NCBI GenBank assembly: GCA_029204225.1
Contig: CM055092.1
Location: 67,523,923 to 67,587,922 of the forward strand
DNA: 64,000 nucleotides
Source of the DNA: Diphasiastrum complanatum
Lineage: Eukaryota; Streptophyta; Lycopodiopsida; Lycopodiales; Lycopodiaceae
Direction: 5' to 3'
The position numbers and the translations under genes are program-made. The notes beneath the pieces were generated by a model. It searched no databases. It was not told where the DNA came from and worked only from the letters and a program-made list of their open reading frames with translations. How positions within the stretch are numbered: position 1 is the first letter of the stretch; each line of letters opens with the position of its first letter. Positions 32,441 through 45,027 of the stretch are shown here, piece after piece.

Positions 32441-32830
32441 TGTTAGTCTAGTTGTTGACGACTAATATTTAGTCTTGCCTTTCGCAAATCATTCGTGACT
32501 GATTATCAGTCGAGCTTAGTCTAGCTCTTCGCGAATCATTTGCGACAAATAATTTGTCTAGCTGTTCGCGACAAATTATTCTTCTGGTGTTTTATTAATG
32601 TTTGGCTACGTAATCAAAATGACCGTGATTTCTATCACTAACGTTCTGTTCGTTTTTTATAGGCATAGTTATGCTTAGGAAAAGAGTAATATAGCTCATT
32701 CCGCTGCGCACAAACACTTTCTGTTCGAGTTCGTTTCTTGTTCGAGTTTCGAGTTCGTTTCTTCTTCATGATTGTTTTCTTTTCGAACTATTTTCATTTT
32801 TCACACATGACACACCCTCTTTCTCCAACA
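32441..32830 (+). repeat. Copia 5' LTR
   Basis: About 390 bases from TGTTAGTCTAG to CTCCAACA, followed at once by a primer-binding site. The left half contains diverged internal repeats around TCGCGAATCATTTGCGAC. No 3' partner is present. Confidence 0.7.
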
Positions 32831-32842
32831 TGGTATCAGAGC
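32831..32842 (+). promoter_or_regulatory. Copia primer-binding site
   Basis: TGGTATCAGAGC, the standard tRNA-iMet complementary PBS, directly at the LTR end. Confidence 0.9.
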
Positions 32843-32985
32843 TATTTTTGTAGCCTGATAAGCTTCCACAGTACAAGACTCTACTAGCCGATAGAGTAAT
32901 TATTTTTTTGTTCTGTAATTCTATACCAGATTTTCATACTTAAGTCATTGATAGTTTTTCCTTATCACTTAGACTAATCTTCCAC

Positions 32986-34205
32986 ATGGATTCCCAAGGG
33001 AAAGCCAGTTCCATCATGGACAAGATTGGAGGAGCCAATTACCATCTATGGAAATTTAAGATGAAAACTATACTAATGGCTAAAGAATTGTATGACGTTG
33101 TTATAGGTGCAGAAGAGAAACCCGAGGCACACGACGCAACAATCGCTAGATGGAAGCTGAAGGATGGAAAGGCTTTTGCGCTGATCATCCTCAATATTAC
33201 GGATACCCAGATCGGCCATGTATCCGAGGCTCAAACATAGAACTAAGTCTGGGACATCTTGAGCACACTATACGAAGTGCGAGATATAGCTTCTAAGCTA
33301 CATCTCAGGAAGAAATTTTACTCCCTCAAGATGGTGAATGGTGATTCCTTGCAAAATCACATCAATCAATTCAAGAATTTGGTAAGGCGAATGGCCACTG
33401 TCGGATCTGTCATAGACGATCAAGATGCAGTGATGCAACTGGTTACAAGTTTGCCAAGCTCATATGACAGTTGGGTGATGATCATCACGACACATCCAGA
33501 ACTGACACTTTCGAGAGTCATTACTATGTTGTTGCAAGAAGACACGCAGAGGAACGAAGCCTCAAGTTCCTCAGCTGATTCTCATGCTTTATACACCAAC
33601 AAGAGCACGACTAAGCATAAGAAGAAGAAAGGTCGAAGCAATCAAAGCCAGACCAGAAACCAACACAGCACAAAGAACAGTCGAATCCGCAGACCAAGAA
33701 GAAGTTGTTCTGCAGATACTGCAAGCGAAACAACCGCGGAATTCGAGACTTCCGGAGACTACAAGCAAAGAACAATAGCAAGGGGTAGTCGAATCAAGTG
33801 GCAAATGCAGCTGCAAAAGCTCCACAGCTTATTTAAGAAGCAGATCATAATGCCTTCATGACCAGCCATCAAGGAGCATCCGGCGACAGTTCTTGGTTCC
33901 TGGATTTCGGAGCCACTCAGCACATGACTAGCCTCATTGGCTGTTTCGAGTCCTATACACCTTACAGTACCCAGAAATATGTTCATCTTGGCGACAATAG
34001 CACACAAGCTATTAAAGGTGAAGGTACTGTAAGATTAAGCTTTGCAAATGATCAGTCTAAGCTACTTTCTAAAGTCATGTATGTACCAAATTTGTCTACG
34101 AATCTGCTCTCTGTAAGCAGAATCACATATCTAGGACATTGAGTAGAATTCGAATGTGATCAATGCAAAGTAGTTGATAGGACAGGCAAGATCCTAGCAC
34201 TCGGA
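32986..34205 (+). pseudogene. Copia gag-protease, truncated and frameshifted
   Basis: The ATG at 32986 opens a Gag (YHLWKFKMKTILMAKELYDV, WKLKDGKAFALIILNITDTQ) interrupted by TAG and TAA at about 33238-33246, then resuming (LHLRKKFYSLKMVNGDSLQN, SRVITMLLQEDTQRNEASSS). The zinc knuckle near 33705 is degraded: CRYC is kept but the His and last Cys are lost. The protease region (33858-34142) has FLDFGATQHMT, where Gly of DSGAT-type boxes remains but Ser is Phe. Truncated near 34200. Same family as the element starting at 3199. Confidence 0.82.
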
Positions 34206-36140
34206 ATAATTGTGTGAGGACTTTGTAAGAAAAGTACATGGATTATATATTTTCTCACCCTAGAGCAAGGTGCTTGTTTGGCTCTTCCATAGTGAATTTT
34301 ACATAATTTTTTCAAGGCCATGTAAGAAACTTTTTTGACTTTGGATGATGATAACTTTTTGTGTGATAGGGCTCTTCCCTATATTCAAAGGGTGATGGAT
34401 AGTTCTTGAAAATCCGAGTTGATCTAGTGATTGATCTTGTGCAAGCTCTCATGCATGTAGGTCATATTAGGTCTATGCAAGGTCCTCAAATGTAAATTTT
34501 TACCAAGGGTGACACTCCCTTGGAATCAAAACTTTAGATGACAAGGAGGAGAAAGTTACCTTCTCATTTCTACTTACATGCAATAGCTTGTTCTAGAAAG
34601 TAGAAAGATAGAGCTAAAAAAAGGTCCAACCAGGGAGTGATTAAAACTTCTCTTAGTTTTCTAAGCATTATGTTTATGGTAGATTGGTAGTTATCTTGCA
34701 TTTATAGCATCTTGTCTTGGCAATTTAGAGTTAATTTATACATTGTGGGTGGTGTGACTTGAGTGGATTGCAAGTTAGTTTAATGTATTTTTGCTTCTAC
34801 AAACTAAATAGTAGTCATTTGGAAAGATTATCAGAGCAAGACAAATGTTGGAGCTATAGTGAAAATCCCTTGAAAAACCATATAAACATAAAAACAACCA
34901 AACTTGAAGTTTTTGCCAATGCCTTATTAGAAGAGTGAAGGTTACCTTCTAGCAAATTGGCAAATACTTCCAAAAAATACCAAAATAGTCCAAGAACATT
35001 TTTAAAAGGATTGCTTATAAACAAATATTCTAATAATCTTTATCAGACCTCATAACATAAGAAAAAGCCTTTCTCCAAGTCAACAAAAGTTCCTAGATAG
35101 CATAAGGACTTCTACGAAGTTTGTTATGTTGGAGGTAATCCCTTAAACTTTAAAACTTTTGCACACATCAAAAATTTGACCCAATTAACACCATTAACCT
35201 TTGTCAAGAACTGTGTTTCTTTATTTCACTGTAGTTGACGATCAAGCAAGTCAATGAATGTTATATTGATGTAGAATATTTTCTAGAATACCAAAACCTT
35301 CGCCAAAGTAGCATCACTTTTTTTCAACAACCTTCACACAATTTTTGTTGAACTTTAAAACAATGAAAAAAGTTATTTGCCAGCTTCAAGTTTGGGAACA
35401 TTTCTAAGTAGTTGCAGGAGTCATATGAAGATTGTTCCTACTCAAAGCGTTTTTTTCAACTTCAACAATCTTTGCCAACATCAGAATTCAAAATATCCTC
35501 CAATAAAAATTTGCACCAAAAATATAATTGCTAAATAATATCGCAATTTACTCCTTCGAGATTTTTCTCTCTCTTCATATTTTTCGCAAGAAGCCGAAGG
35601 TGCACTAAAAAGACGTTGTCTTTAAAACAACTTAACGAATGAAAATAGATGACCTTCGGAAATTTTTTCTCTCTTTGCCATTTTTCGCAAAGAGATGAAG
35701 GTGTGTTAAAAATAGTTAAGCTTTTTGAACTATGCAAGTGTGGCATTTCGGAGAAATGCGAAAAAGCCGAAGCTGTTGAAAACATAGTGTATTTCTGCAG
35801 ACTGTTGAAAAAGTAATGTATTTTTGCAGATTTGTTCTAAATGCAAGTTTTGTGGAAGTCGTTGAAGATGGCCAAGTCTTCAATGACTTCAGGTTATTAA
35901 ACTTGACATCTGGACTTTGAAACTATGACAGGATTGTTACCCTTTGCTGGAGATCAGCCGGCAGCCCATTGTAGATGTTCTTCAAATAAATTGTCTGACT
36001 AAGTTTGTGATTCTTGCAAGTATCAGATGAGCAGACGTAGAACCAGAGTTGGTTTCACCTGACCCTAGATCAATGACCAATAAACGTGCAAGAAGAATCA
36101 TGAAATAGAAATTAGTCATTCACCAAGGAGGTAACTATGG
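34206..36140. other. No gene recognised
   Basis: AT-rich non-coding DNA. 35560-35615 and 35660-35715 are diverged direct repeats (shared TTTTTCGCAA and GAAGGTG words). The part next to 36155 is the LTR tail of the following Copia element. Confidence 0.4.
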
Positions 36141-36154
36141 GCTTAATTTCCAAC

Positions 36155-38826
36155 AGTCCCCCTTAAGGTCACGGTTGGTGCCTTGGTATCTTCGTCAGGT
36201 TCAGCTTGTTGAAGAATTTCCGATGCTTGATCCTGGGAAGCGCTTTGGTGAAGATGTTTGCGACCATTTTTGTTGTGGAGCAGTATTGAAGGATCACTTG
36301 CCTTGAGAAAAGTTTCTCCCGAATGAAATGATACTGGATTTCTATGTGCTTGGATTTGCCATGAAATCTGGAATTCAGTGACAGTGAAATAGCTCAAGTT
36401 GTCACACAGAATGGTGATGGCATTAAACTGAGTGTGATGTAAGTCTGAAGTAATAACCTAATCCATACAGCTTCTTTTGAAGCTTGACATGCTGCTTGTT
36501 CGAGCTAGCCTGGTCTGGCCTGATGATGGGTATTGTCGGTTGCTCGGCTACTATAGCGGTAGATGCAGGTTTTGTAGAAGGAACATCAACGTTGAAAGAA
36601 TCCATGCTACGTAAACTAGGATGAAATGACATAGCATCGTTTATCGATGGCTATTTGAAATCATAGTATGTATGTTCTTGAAATATTACATCCCTAGAGA
36701 CAAATACTACATTGGTGGATGGATCATAAACTTTATAAGCTTTATGTTCATCAGGATAGCCAATGAAAATCCATTTGTTTGTCCTATGATCCAACTTCTT
36801 CCTAAGCTATTTAGGAATGTCAACAAAACATATACAACCAAAGATTTTCAAATGGCTGACACTAGGCTTGTGCCCATGCCAAACTTCATGAGGAGTCTTG
36901 TTGTTGACGGCTTTGGTGTTGGATATGTTCTGTATGTAACAGGCTGTGGCAGTAGCTTTTGCCCAGAACTTTGCAAGTAGGTGTGCTTGATGTAGCATGG
37001 ATCTGGCTAAGTTGAGAAGACTTCGATTCTTTCTTACTGAAATCCCGTTCTGTTGAGGTGAATAGGAAGTGGTGAACTGTCTTCTAATACCATGTTCAAC
37101 CATGTAGTCGGACATCCCGTTAGAGATGTATTCGCCGCCACCATCAGTTCGGAGTGCCTTCACTTTCCTAGACGTTTGTGTCTCAGCCATGTCCTTGAAT
37201 CTCTTGAAGCATTCAAAGGCTTCAGATTTGTGCTTAATGAACATGACTGTAGACCATGTAGAATAATCATCTATGAAAGTGATAAAATAGATTGCATCTC
37301 CTAATGATGGAGTTGGCATTGGACCACAGAGATTGCTATGTACAAGATCTAATACATGCTTTGTTTTGATGGAATGTAATTTTGAAAAATTGCTTCTAGA
37401 GTGCTTCCCATAGATGCATGATTCACAAAAGAAAGACTTCCTATCTAATGAAGAAGGGAAATTCAAACCATCAACTAAATTATTACAAAGCATATAAGAA
37501 AGTGATTTTGTAATCACATGTCATCGACTATGCCACATAACAACACTGTCGTTTACATTTTCATTAGAGATACTAGCTAATGCAACTGAATTAGAGAGTA
37601 CGTAAAGATTTCCGACTCTAGTGCATGTAGTCAGAGTAGTATCTTTCTCGAGTATTGTACACTACTCAGATGAGAAAGTAACAGTGTAGCCCTCATCAGT
37701 TATCTTAGAAACTGATAACAGGTTCTTTGTCAACTGAGGAACATGAAGGACGTTAGGAACACAAATGGACAGATCATTGTTGAAGCTGATCTTCACTGCT
37801 CCTTTGCCTTCCACGTGTATGGTGCTAGAATTTCCGAGGTAGATAAATTGGTCTCTGTTGTAAGCTTTGTACTTCGTAAACCATTCCTTGCGACAGGTCA
37901 TGTGTTGGGTAGCATCGTTGTCTAGGTACCAACTATCACAGTCTTCGCTGCTGTTGTAAGCCATTAACAAGTGTGTATCTGAATCCTTGAATTCCGCCGT
38001 GTTGGAAGAGTCTGGCTGCTGCTACTGTTGTTGCTTCTTTGCCTCGTTGTAGATCCTAATGCGACACTCCTTGATGTCGCGATTAGCTCTTTTGCAATAT
38101 CTGCAGAAAAGCTTCTTGCGTGATCTACCATGCTCACCTTAAGTGTGAGGCTTCTGATGTTGCTGCTGCACTTGATTCTTGCCCTTGGAATAGTCTTTCT
38201 TCTTGGTGTATAGAGCCATGGATTTGCCTTTGATGGACAGGCTGCTAGTCTTTCTCCGCATTTCTTCTTGAAGATCACCTTTTGAAGAGTGAGGTTAGTT
38301 TGTGTGGAGATCATCACCACAAAGTGCTCATAGGACTTTGGAAGAGAAGAAAGCAAGGTCATAACAACATCATCATCTTGAATAGAACATCCTACAACTG
38401 GTAACTGATCTAACAGGGACTTAAAGCTATTGATGTAAGAAGTGATGGAGTAGAATCAGACACGCTAAGAGTAAAGAACTTCCTTCTAAGATGTAATCTC
38501 GTGGTTACATCGTGAGTTTCATAAAGACTTGATAACAAGTCCAGTGTTTCCTTAGAGGTTTTGCACGTGGTAACGTGAGATATTTGGGAGTCGGCCAGAT
38601 TGAGTGTGGTACATGCTAAGGCCTTCTGATCTTTGATCCTCCAGGCCTTTGTTTGATCACCATCTTCTGGTTTCAAGTCTGCACCTTCTACTACATCCCA
38701 AAGATTTCTATCTATCAACATCATTCTAAGTTTTAACTTCCAAATGTAGAAGTTAGAACCATTGAACTTGTCAATGACTCTAGCTTCACTGATTGATGAA
38801 GATGAAGAGCTACCTATATGAGACAT
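36155..38826 (-). pseudogene. Copia element without reverse transcriptase, dead protease and integrase
   Basis: Minus strand, in order. Gag from the ATG at 38826 (FNGSNFYIWKLKLRMMLI, LHLRRKFFTLSVSDS) with shifts; zinc knuckle CRYCKRANRDIKEC with Arg in place of His; protease WYLDNDATQHMT (DSGAT changed to DNDAT); pre-integrase (VMWHSR near 37535); integrase 37517-36807 in one open frame (FFCESCIYGKHSRSNF, TDGGGEYISNGMSDY, YSPQQNGISVRKNRSL). The integrase triad reads N, D, V instead of D, D, E (LVHSNLCGP; NGISV). After a short spacer the chain passes directly to RNase H (HGKSKHIEIQYHFIREK), so RT is deleted. A purine tract lies at 36156-36166 and an LTR start TGTTGGAAATTAAG at 36155. Confidence 0.88.
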
Positions 38827-38878
38827 GATAACAGTACACAAATAGAACGAACTTAATCTCTCGATTTATTTGAGCTAA

Positions 38879-38891
38879 GCTCCGATACCAA
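38879..38891 (-). promoter_or_regulatory. Copia primer-binding site
   Basis: Minus-strand TTGGTATCGGAGC, a common plant Copia PBS variant, just upstream of the gag start at 38826 and after an LTR end reading CCCCATCAGA. Confidence 0.8.
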
Positions 38892-39520
38892 TCTGATGGG
38901 GCAAGGGAGATAGAAGAACGCGAACAAAGAAGAGAGCAGGAATATTGCGGAATAGCTCTCATGTTTAATCGGCTGCTAGGTGCAAAAACAGTCTAATAGA
39001 CAGCTCATGCTAAATGTAATCACAACTTTAAGTGTTCTAATTGCCCAACAGGATCTTAAAAATTAATTCATATTCTAAAATAAGAGTACAGTCCACCAAA
39101 GAGATTATAGATGGTTTGTGTGTGGTGCTACTGAAATCAGATTCAATGTGAAGTATAGTCCTAAAATAAATAAAAGAGTAGTATGATATCGCGAGTTCCT
39201 CAGGCATCAAAGACGGCCATCGTCTGATCTAAAACTGAGGAGTCTTAGGCGTCCGTGTTCTGATCATAGTGAGTAAACAAGCACAATCAAACAGCAATAA
39301 AAGTGCATTCAATCACAACATGCATTCATCTACATTGTACACGAACAAAAGCAAGTTGCTGCTATATAACACTGAAGCACAATACAAATAGCAATTACAA
39401 CAAAAAATGACGGCGTAATTGGAAGGCTCAAAAATGCGTCTCATGGACGAAGCAACCTGTAATCTATGCTTGGATGATCTATTTATAGAATTCATCCGTG
39501 TATTAATTACATTGAATGCT
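38892..39520 (-). repeat. Probable Copia 5' LTR
   Basis: Non-coding sequence between the PBS and the abrupt end of another Copia RT frame at about 39520. It does not match the 3' LTR start at 36155, so either the LTRs are mismatched by rearrangement or the left border is wrong. Confidence 0.5.
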
Positions 39521-41592
39521 TGTCACCTATAGCCATTGAGGAAGGCATTTGTGACATCAACTTGGAAGAGCATCTAATTGAAAGTAGTAGCAAGACTAAT
39601 GATCAACCTTATTGTAACTAGCTTATCACAGGAGCAAAAGTTTTATCATAATCAATGCCTTTAGTTTTCAAAAAGCCTTTTGCTATAAGCCTTGTTTTAT
39701 CCTTACTTATTGATCCATCTTGGTTATACTTCAGTCTATACACCCACTTGCAATCAAGTGGTTTCTTCCCTTGAGAGAAATCAACGAGTTTCCAAGTATG
39801 ATTCTCCATGAGAGCATCATACTCCACTTGCATGGCATCCATCCAACTTTTTGATGTACAAGCATCTTCATAGCAAGTTGGTTCATCAAGCATTGAAGTA
39901 AGAAGAGTATATGAAGTGAGAGATTGAGTGCCTTTCCTTTTATCACCTTTTCCAATGTATGTGAGCCTTATGTAGTTCATAAAGCTTGTAGCCTTTATGT
40001 AGAAGTGAATAAACAATGAAAATAGACTTAATTTTGGCTGGATCGAACTTCTATCTTAGTTTGTGTGCTTGTATCATCCTCTACAAGCTGCTCAAATTAT
40101 TTGAAACATTGAAATGCCTCATATTTTGCTTTTGGAAATGTGACAATAGTCTTTTTTAAATAATCATCACTAAAGGTAATGAAATATGGAGAACTCCAAT
40201 AGGAGTCTGCATTGGTCCACAAATACTCGAATGGACTAAATGAAGAAAGCTTAGAAGCTCTATGAGCTTGATTCTTAGAGAATCCTTCTTGCATGCTTAC
40301 CTAGGATACAGGTCAGCTAAGGTTTGAGAAGTCATGGCTTGAGCCTTACAAGAAAAATCATAACATAGTTTATAAAGGTAACCAAATCTAACGCCTTTGG
40401 CAAGAGCTCTATTTTTATTGCTAGAATTTGACTTAACTTGTCATCGAATTCAATTTTATGTCCTAACCCATCAATTCTCCTGACAACAGACATACATTTT
40501 TTGGTTAATCAATAACATAAAACACATCATTAATAAGTTTTTGAGTACTTTCTTGCAAAGAAATTTGAATAATCTTGTGGCCTTCGCTTTTGTGAGAGCT
40601 TGATTATCCTAAATAGATAGACTTGTTATGATGTGAAGTTGTTAAGCCTCTGAACAAGCTCCTCTTTGAAGTAGTTTACTAGATAGCTCTTGAGTCGAGG
40701 TACCAACAATCTTCATTAGAAAGTGATCAAGCTTTAGCCATCAATAGCTTATGACCTCTAAATGTAGTAGAAGGGACTTGATGATCAGTTGTTGCTAGCT
40801 TTTGCTCTTATTGAGTGCTCTAGTTCTACAGTAGTCTTATTGTCATGACTAGGTTACCTTATGCAAAGTTAGATTAGGATGTATAGAAACCATCACTATT
40901 AAATGTTCACAAAAATGTGGCAAACTAGATAGTGTAAAGAAAATCAACTAGTTTTGTCATTTGGCATATTGAGGCCAATTGTACATTAAAATTTAGAGAT
41001 AGTTAGAAATAGTATTCTTACTATTTTTAGCAAGTATATAGGTGGATTAGGTCATAGTTGGACCTACTCTAATTGGTTAAAAGAGATACATTGAATCTAG
41101 TCAAGTTAGTCTAGGTTTTTGGCAAGTATCTAGAAACTTTCATAAGTTGATAATCTTAGGCATTCAACTAATTCGATCATATTTGCTACATCTCCTTGTT
41201 TAAGTCTTTAAATCTAAAAACATATGAGTGACCACTCTCTCCCTAGGCTTGAAAGCATTGAAGGATTCGGTTCTTCAAGGATAGCAACCTTGAAGTGTTC
41301 TTAGATTCATATATTTTTTGGAGAGTTTCCCATGCTTCTTGAGAGGAGGTGCAAGCACCTACCTCCTTAATAAGCTCATTTGCTACATTCATTTTTATAC
41401 AATGGAGGGCAATCTTGCACCTCTTCTTGTATCTTGTAGCTTCCTGAGGGTGAATAGGCTCATCCTCTTCACCACTCACAATTTCCATTATTGTAAAACA
41501 AGAATTGATTCCATTCTAAGCTTCCAAATAGAATAATTGGAAGCATTCAATCTATCATTTGGATCCACGAGATATGCATTTATGGAAGCCAT
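39521..41592 (-). pseudogene. Degenerate Copia (gag to RT start), same family as the element at 57.3 kb
   Basis: Gag begins at the minus-strand ATG at 41592 (ASINAYLVDPNDRLNASNYS), shifts near 41490 and continues as EATRYKKRCKIALHCIKMNV. The middle is heavily decayed. 40294-40097 has integrase remnants (EYLWTNADSY, FQCFK). RT at 40016-39530 (SWMDAMQVEYDALMENHTWK, CKWVYRLKYNQDGSISKDK, TKGIDYDKTFAPV, NAFLNGY) stops abruptly where the neighbouring LTR begins. It is most like the plus-strand element at 57295-62637. Confidence 0.8.
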
Positions 41593-42084
41593 CTCTCTCT
41601 AGTCAAGAGCTTGATCACAAAAAAATGGATGCAAAATAGAAATGATTGAAAGATTAGCTATTCCACTACCTAGGGACTTGAGAATGCTCAAAACTTGACT
41701 CCTCAATAAGATCCTACCTGATCTTAAGCCAAATCAAAACTCTCAAAGACAACAAGAATGGAAACTAGCTTGAATTGGAATGAAATGGATCTAGAATTGC
41801 CTCCTCCTTGATCTTGACTTCACAAGGTGCTTGATTTCACCTAACCTGAATCAAAAGAAATCAAATGAAAATAAATTCCTCTTCAAATCATCCCTACAAG
41901 ATTAGGTTGAATCACTTTTCAATAATGAATTCAAACTATTCTCCAAAACAAGCAAAATTGAACAGTGCAATCTTAGCTAGAATTGCATTCAATGATGAGT
42001 GCTTGTCAAAACCTTTGGGCTGATCCCAAAATTGACTTTTAATGACCTCAATAAGTCTAAGAACAACCTATTACAGCACCAATT

Positions 42085-42300
42085 ATGATGATCTACCTCC
42101 CTATTGAATTATTAAGGTTTGGAAGATTGTTCAAACTAGATGCCTATGTGGATGCTAACGTTGTGATGCTAGCCAAGGAGACAAAGTTTTCCAATTTTCG
42201 TTTGTGGCAAAAAAGACTTGGCCACATAAACTCAAGCTATTTATTGCGTGATATTCATTTGATCCATAAAACTTCAATTTGTGAGTTCTTGATGAGATTT
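42085..42300 (+). pseudogene. Copia pre-integrase fragment
   Basis: LFKLDAYVDANVVMLAKETK then FRLWQKRLGHINSSYLLRD. This parallels LFKLDADIAVESVNLAKVE...LWHKRLGH of the element at 57.3 kb. Isolated: the next sequence is leader, not integrase. Confidence 0.75.
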
Positions 42301-42800
42301 TTGGTGCTAATCTTAGGAAAAGCTACCAAGTTTAATCTTAGGAAAAGCTACCAAGTTTGAGTGCCATTAATTAGATTTAAATTTGATTCATGAGATATAA
42401 TTAATGTAGGCTGAAATCAAGACCTTTTTAAGTTATTTACAGGTCTTGAAAGTCCATCAAGAATTGTGAGTGAGATTTAGTCATGTTTTTGTCCAAAAAT
42501 GGTGAAAATTGATAGGATTTGATAAGTCTTTGATAGAATCTCATCTAATCTTCATTTCATCTTTGTGAGGGAGTGTAAGAACTGTGACTTGAAGTCCAAA
42601 GAGAGGGCTAGAAGTTAAATTTGAGGTAATCAAGACAAAGTGAAACCTTTATGAGTTTCTAGGTTCAAATCAAAACCAATTTTTTTGAGCATTGTTTTGT
42701 AGAAACCTTCCAAAAAGCTCTTTTGAATCAAGATCAAGGGGATCTTGCTACTTGAATATTTGTGTATTTCAAGTAAGTTGCTAGTGAGTAAATTCTGGAA
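42285..42800 (+). repeat. Copia 5' leader copy, out of order
   Basis: Matches 58000-58380 (shared TTAGGA.AAGCTACCAAG, ACAGGTCTTGAAAGT and TTGTGAGGGAGTG), the untranslated leader between PBS and gag of the 57.3 kb element. A 22-base piece (ATCTTAGGAAAAGCTACCAAG) is duplicated in tandem at 42310-42356. Here it follows a pre-integrase piece, so the element is scrambled. Confidence 0.7.
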
Positions 42801-43354
42801 AAGAACTTAGGGAGGTTTGAGAAGTTCAATCCACTTTGTGCTCATTGATTTTCTCAAGAGTAGTCAATAGAGTGAAAAATTGACAAGTAGTCTAGCTTCA
42901 AATCTCTTTTGATCCTTACCATCTCTCAAGTAGAGAGTGAATTAGACCTAAGTGAGTCTAGAAGTAGTGTTTGGATCTGAGAAAGTTGATTTTTAGCTCA
43001 AGCTTGAGTGCTTTATTCTTGGTGAATTAGGCAAGACAATTTTTCCAGGCATTATTGACATTGGAGAGGAGAGTGAAATAGATAGTGATCAATACCTTTG
43101 TGAAGTCACAATAAGGTTGCAAAAACCTTGGTTTTAATTGCCAAAAATTGGCAAATCTAGCCTGATTAAAAACCATGTAGAATAGTGTAAATTGTGTACA
43201 AAATTGGGTCCCACACATGTGAGGCCATGATGCCACATGGGAAACCCATCCTAGATTAGGTTAGGTCAAGTATATAGGGTTGGTCATGTCATTTTGGTAG
43301 ATATTCCTATATTATAAGACCTCTAAGTTTAAGGTGAAAAATTGACCAACTAGT

Positions 43355-43823
43355 CACCTATGAGGCATGACTCTAGGAATTAGGCTAGGGTTGCAAATGA
43401 GGGCAAGAGAGCCAAGCTAAATTCCTTATTACATGTTGGAAATCCACCTAACTTCAAAAAGGAAGTCACATTTGCTATGTATTCCAAGCTCCCATAGTGA
43501 GAAGATAGATTATTTTTGGAGCTCATTGGCAATCTCAAGCTACTCCACATAGTACATTGAGTTTTTGTGATCCAAATGCAACCAAATCAATTTGTACTTG
43601 ATTCTCTACTTGCAGGCTGTACTACAGCCTATAGTACACACATGCCAAGTCAGATTTAGTGATTGATCAATGCTATTGATTGTTCTTGCTTGTTGATTGT
43701 CAATTTGCCAATCTAGATCAACTTTTTGGTGTCCAGTTTTTTGATAGGTTGTAAAGCAAGCATCTAATCACTCTTGTGGATCTTTTGTGGATCCATTTAT
43801 GGTCCTAAAGTATAGTACTTTCA
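43355..43823 (+). repeat. LTR of the 57.3-kb Copia family, detached
   Basis: Matches 57295-57751 and 62168-62637 over its length (start CACCTA..GGCATGACTCT, end ATCCATTTATGGTCCTAAAG...TTTCA). More diverged than those two are from each other. No PBS or coding sequence follows. Confidence 0.75.
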
Positions 43824-43829
43824 TAGTAG

Positions 43830-44520
43830 GCCATAATTGGAGCTTAGCCATGTTGGAATTTAATCTAACTCCTACTCATCCCAACAGCCCTTCCTTCTCT
43901 AATTTTTACTCTCTCAAATGTAACCTGCAGAAAAAGAACTGTTTTTAAACAGTCTGCATTTTTTACCTAATTATCGGCACAGTCTGGTTTTTTCCTCGCA
44001 TTTTTGCACAGGCGAAACGGCCAAAAGGCCAAAGGGCGTCGCATTTCCAGTCTGTCAGAAATACACAGACTGTGGCTATCAGACTTGAAAGCCTTCATGC
44101 TCCATCAACGAACTGATCCATTGAAGAGAAGTATATGCAAAACCAAAATTTTATAACGAAAACTAACAAGGACATATTAGTTGAAGAGAAGCATACAATT
44201 GAAAACCAAAATCTACAAGAAATGTTCCTACCATTTGTTTTAGTTTTGTAATGTCGGATCGTCATCGCTTGGACCTTTTTCAAATCTAAGAATATATTGT
44301 TGCCTTGGCGTTATTGAAAACAAACCGGAGGTGCTTTCTTCTTATTGGTTATTGTAAAAGAACTCTCAATATGCTGAAACTCTTCTCATTCAGAGAGCAA
44401 AATCGAATTGCATTCTCGTTTGGCAGATTCGACAAGTTTATAACTAGGTATTATCTGATGGCGTTTTAACTCATTTTTGTTAGAGCGTTTCATAAACTTC
44501 TTTAAAGTTCTATACCCCTT
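43830..44520. other. No gene recognised
   Basis: AT-rich sequence with a small GC-richer patch near 44000-44060. Nothing identified. Confidence 0.4.
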
Positions 44521-44525
44521 GCGAC

Positions 44526-45027
44526 TCACACCTCCTTGGTCGCATGCGTACACACCATCTCTTTAACATTTGGATTTGGCTCGAATTTGTCGACTAGCTT
44601 TTTTGTGATTCTCAAGCGAATTGCATCATGTGTTTCATCTTCCACAATTTTCATCAAATCTTTACCCTTTAGAAAATGTTCCATATATTTTTCGATAATA
44701 AAAGTTTTTCCAATTGTCTTTTGCAAGAACTCTTTTGTGTCTCTCATACGTCTTTTACTGGCACCACCACCTAGTGCCAAATAGTGTTTTCTTTTTGTGT
44801 TTGCTGATCCATTGAGACTCCACTCTTTCGTTGTAAGCCGTATATTGTCCTCTAAAATATAGTGATTGAAGATTGCAAATTTTCTTAATGTTTGCGACAA
44901 AATTAGCAAGCTCTATTTTTAAACCATTTATCTCCTGCTCCAATTTCATATTCATTCCATGCAATGACTTTAAATTGTCATTCATACTCAAGATATGAAT
45001 GTTTGCCGCTATTTGCCAATGTCTCAA
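44526..45027 (-). CDS. Unrecognised minus-strand ORFs, possible relic gene
   Basis: Two overlapping frames: 45027-44755 (NMKLEQEINGLKIELANFVA, coiled-coil-like) and 44909-44526 (TKRKHYLALGGGASKRRMRD, GKTFIIEKYMEHFLKGKDLM). The second continues the charged character of the first after a frame change near 44770. Lysine- and glutamate-rich, no known domain. Confidence 0.3.

Noticed and set aside
35531-35785. 84-codon minus-strand ORF
   Set aside because: Lies across diverged direct repeats in AT-rich DNA; no conserved motif.
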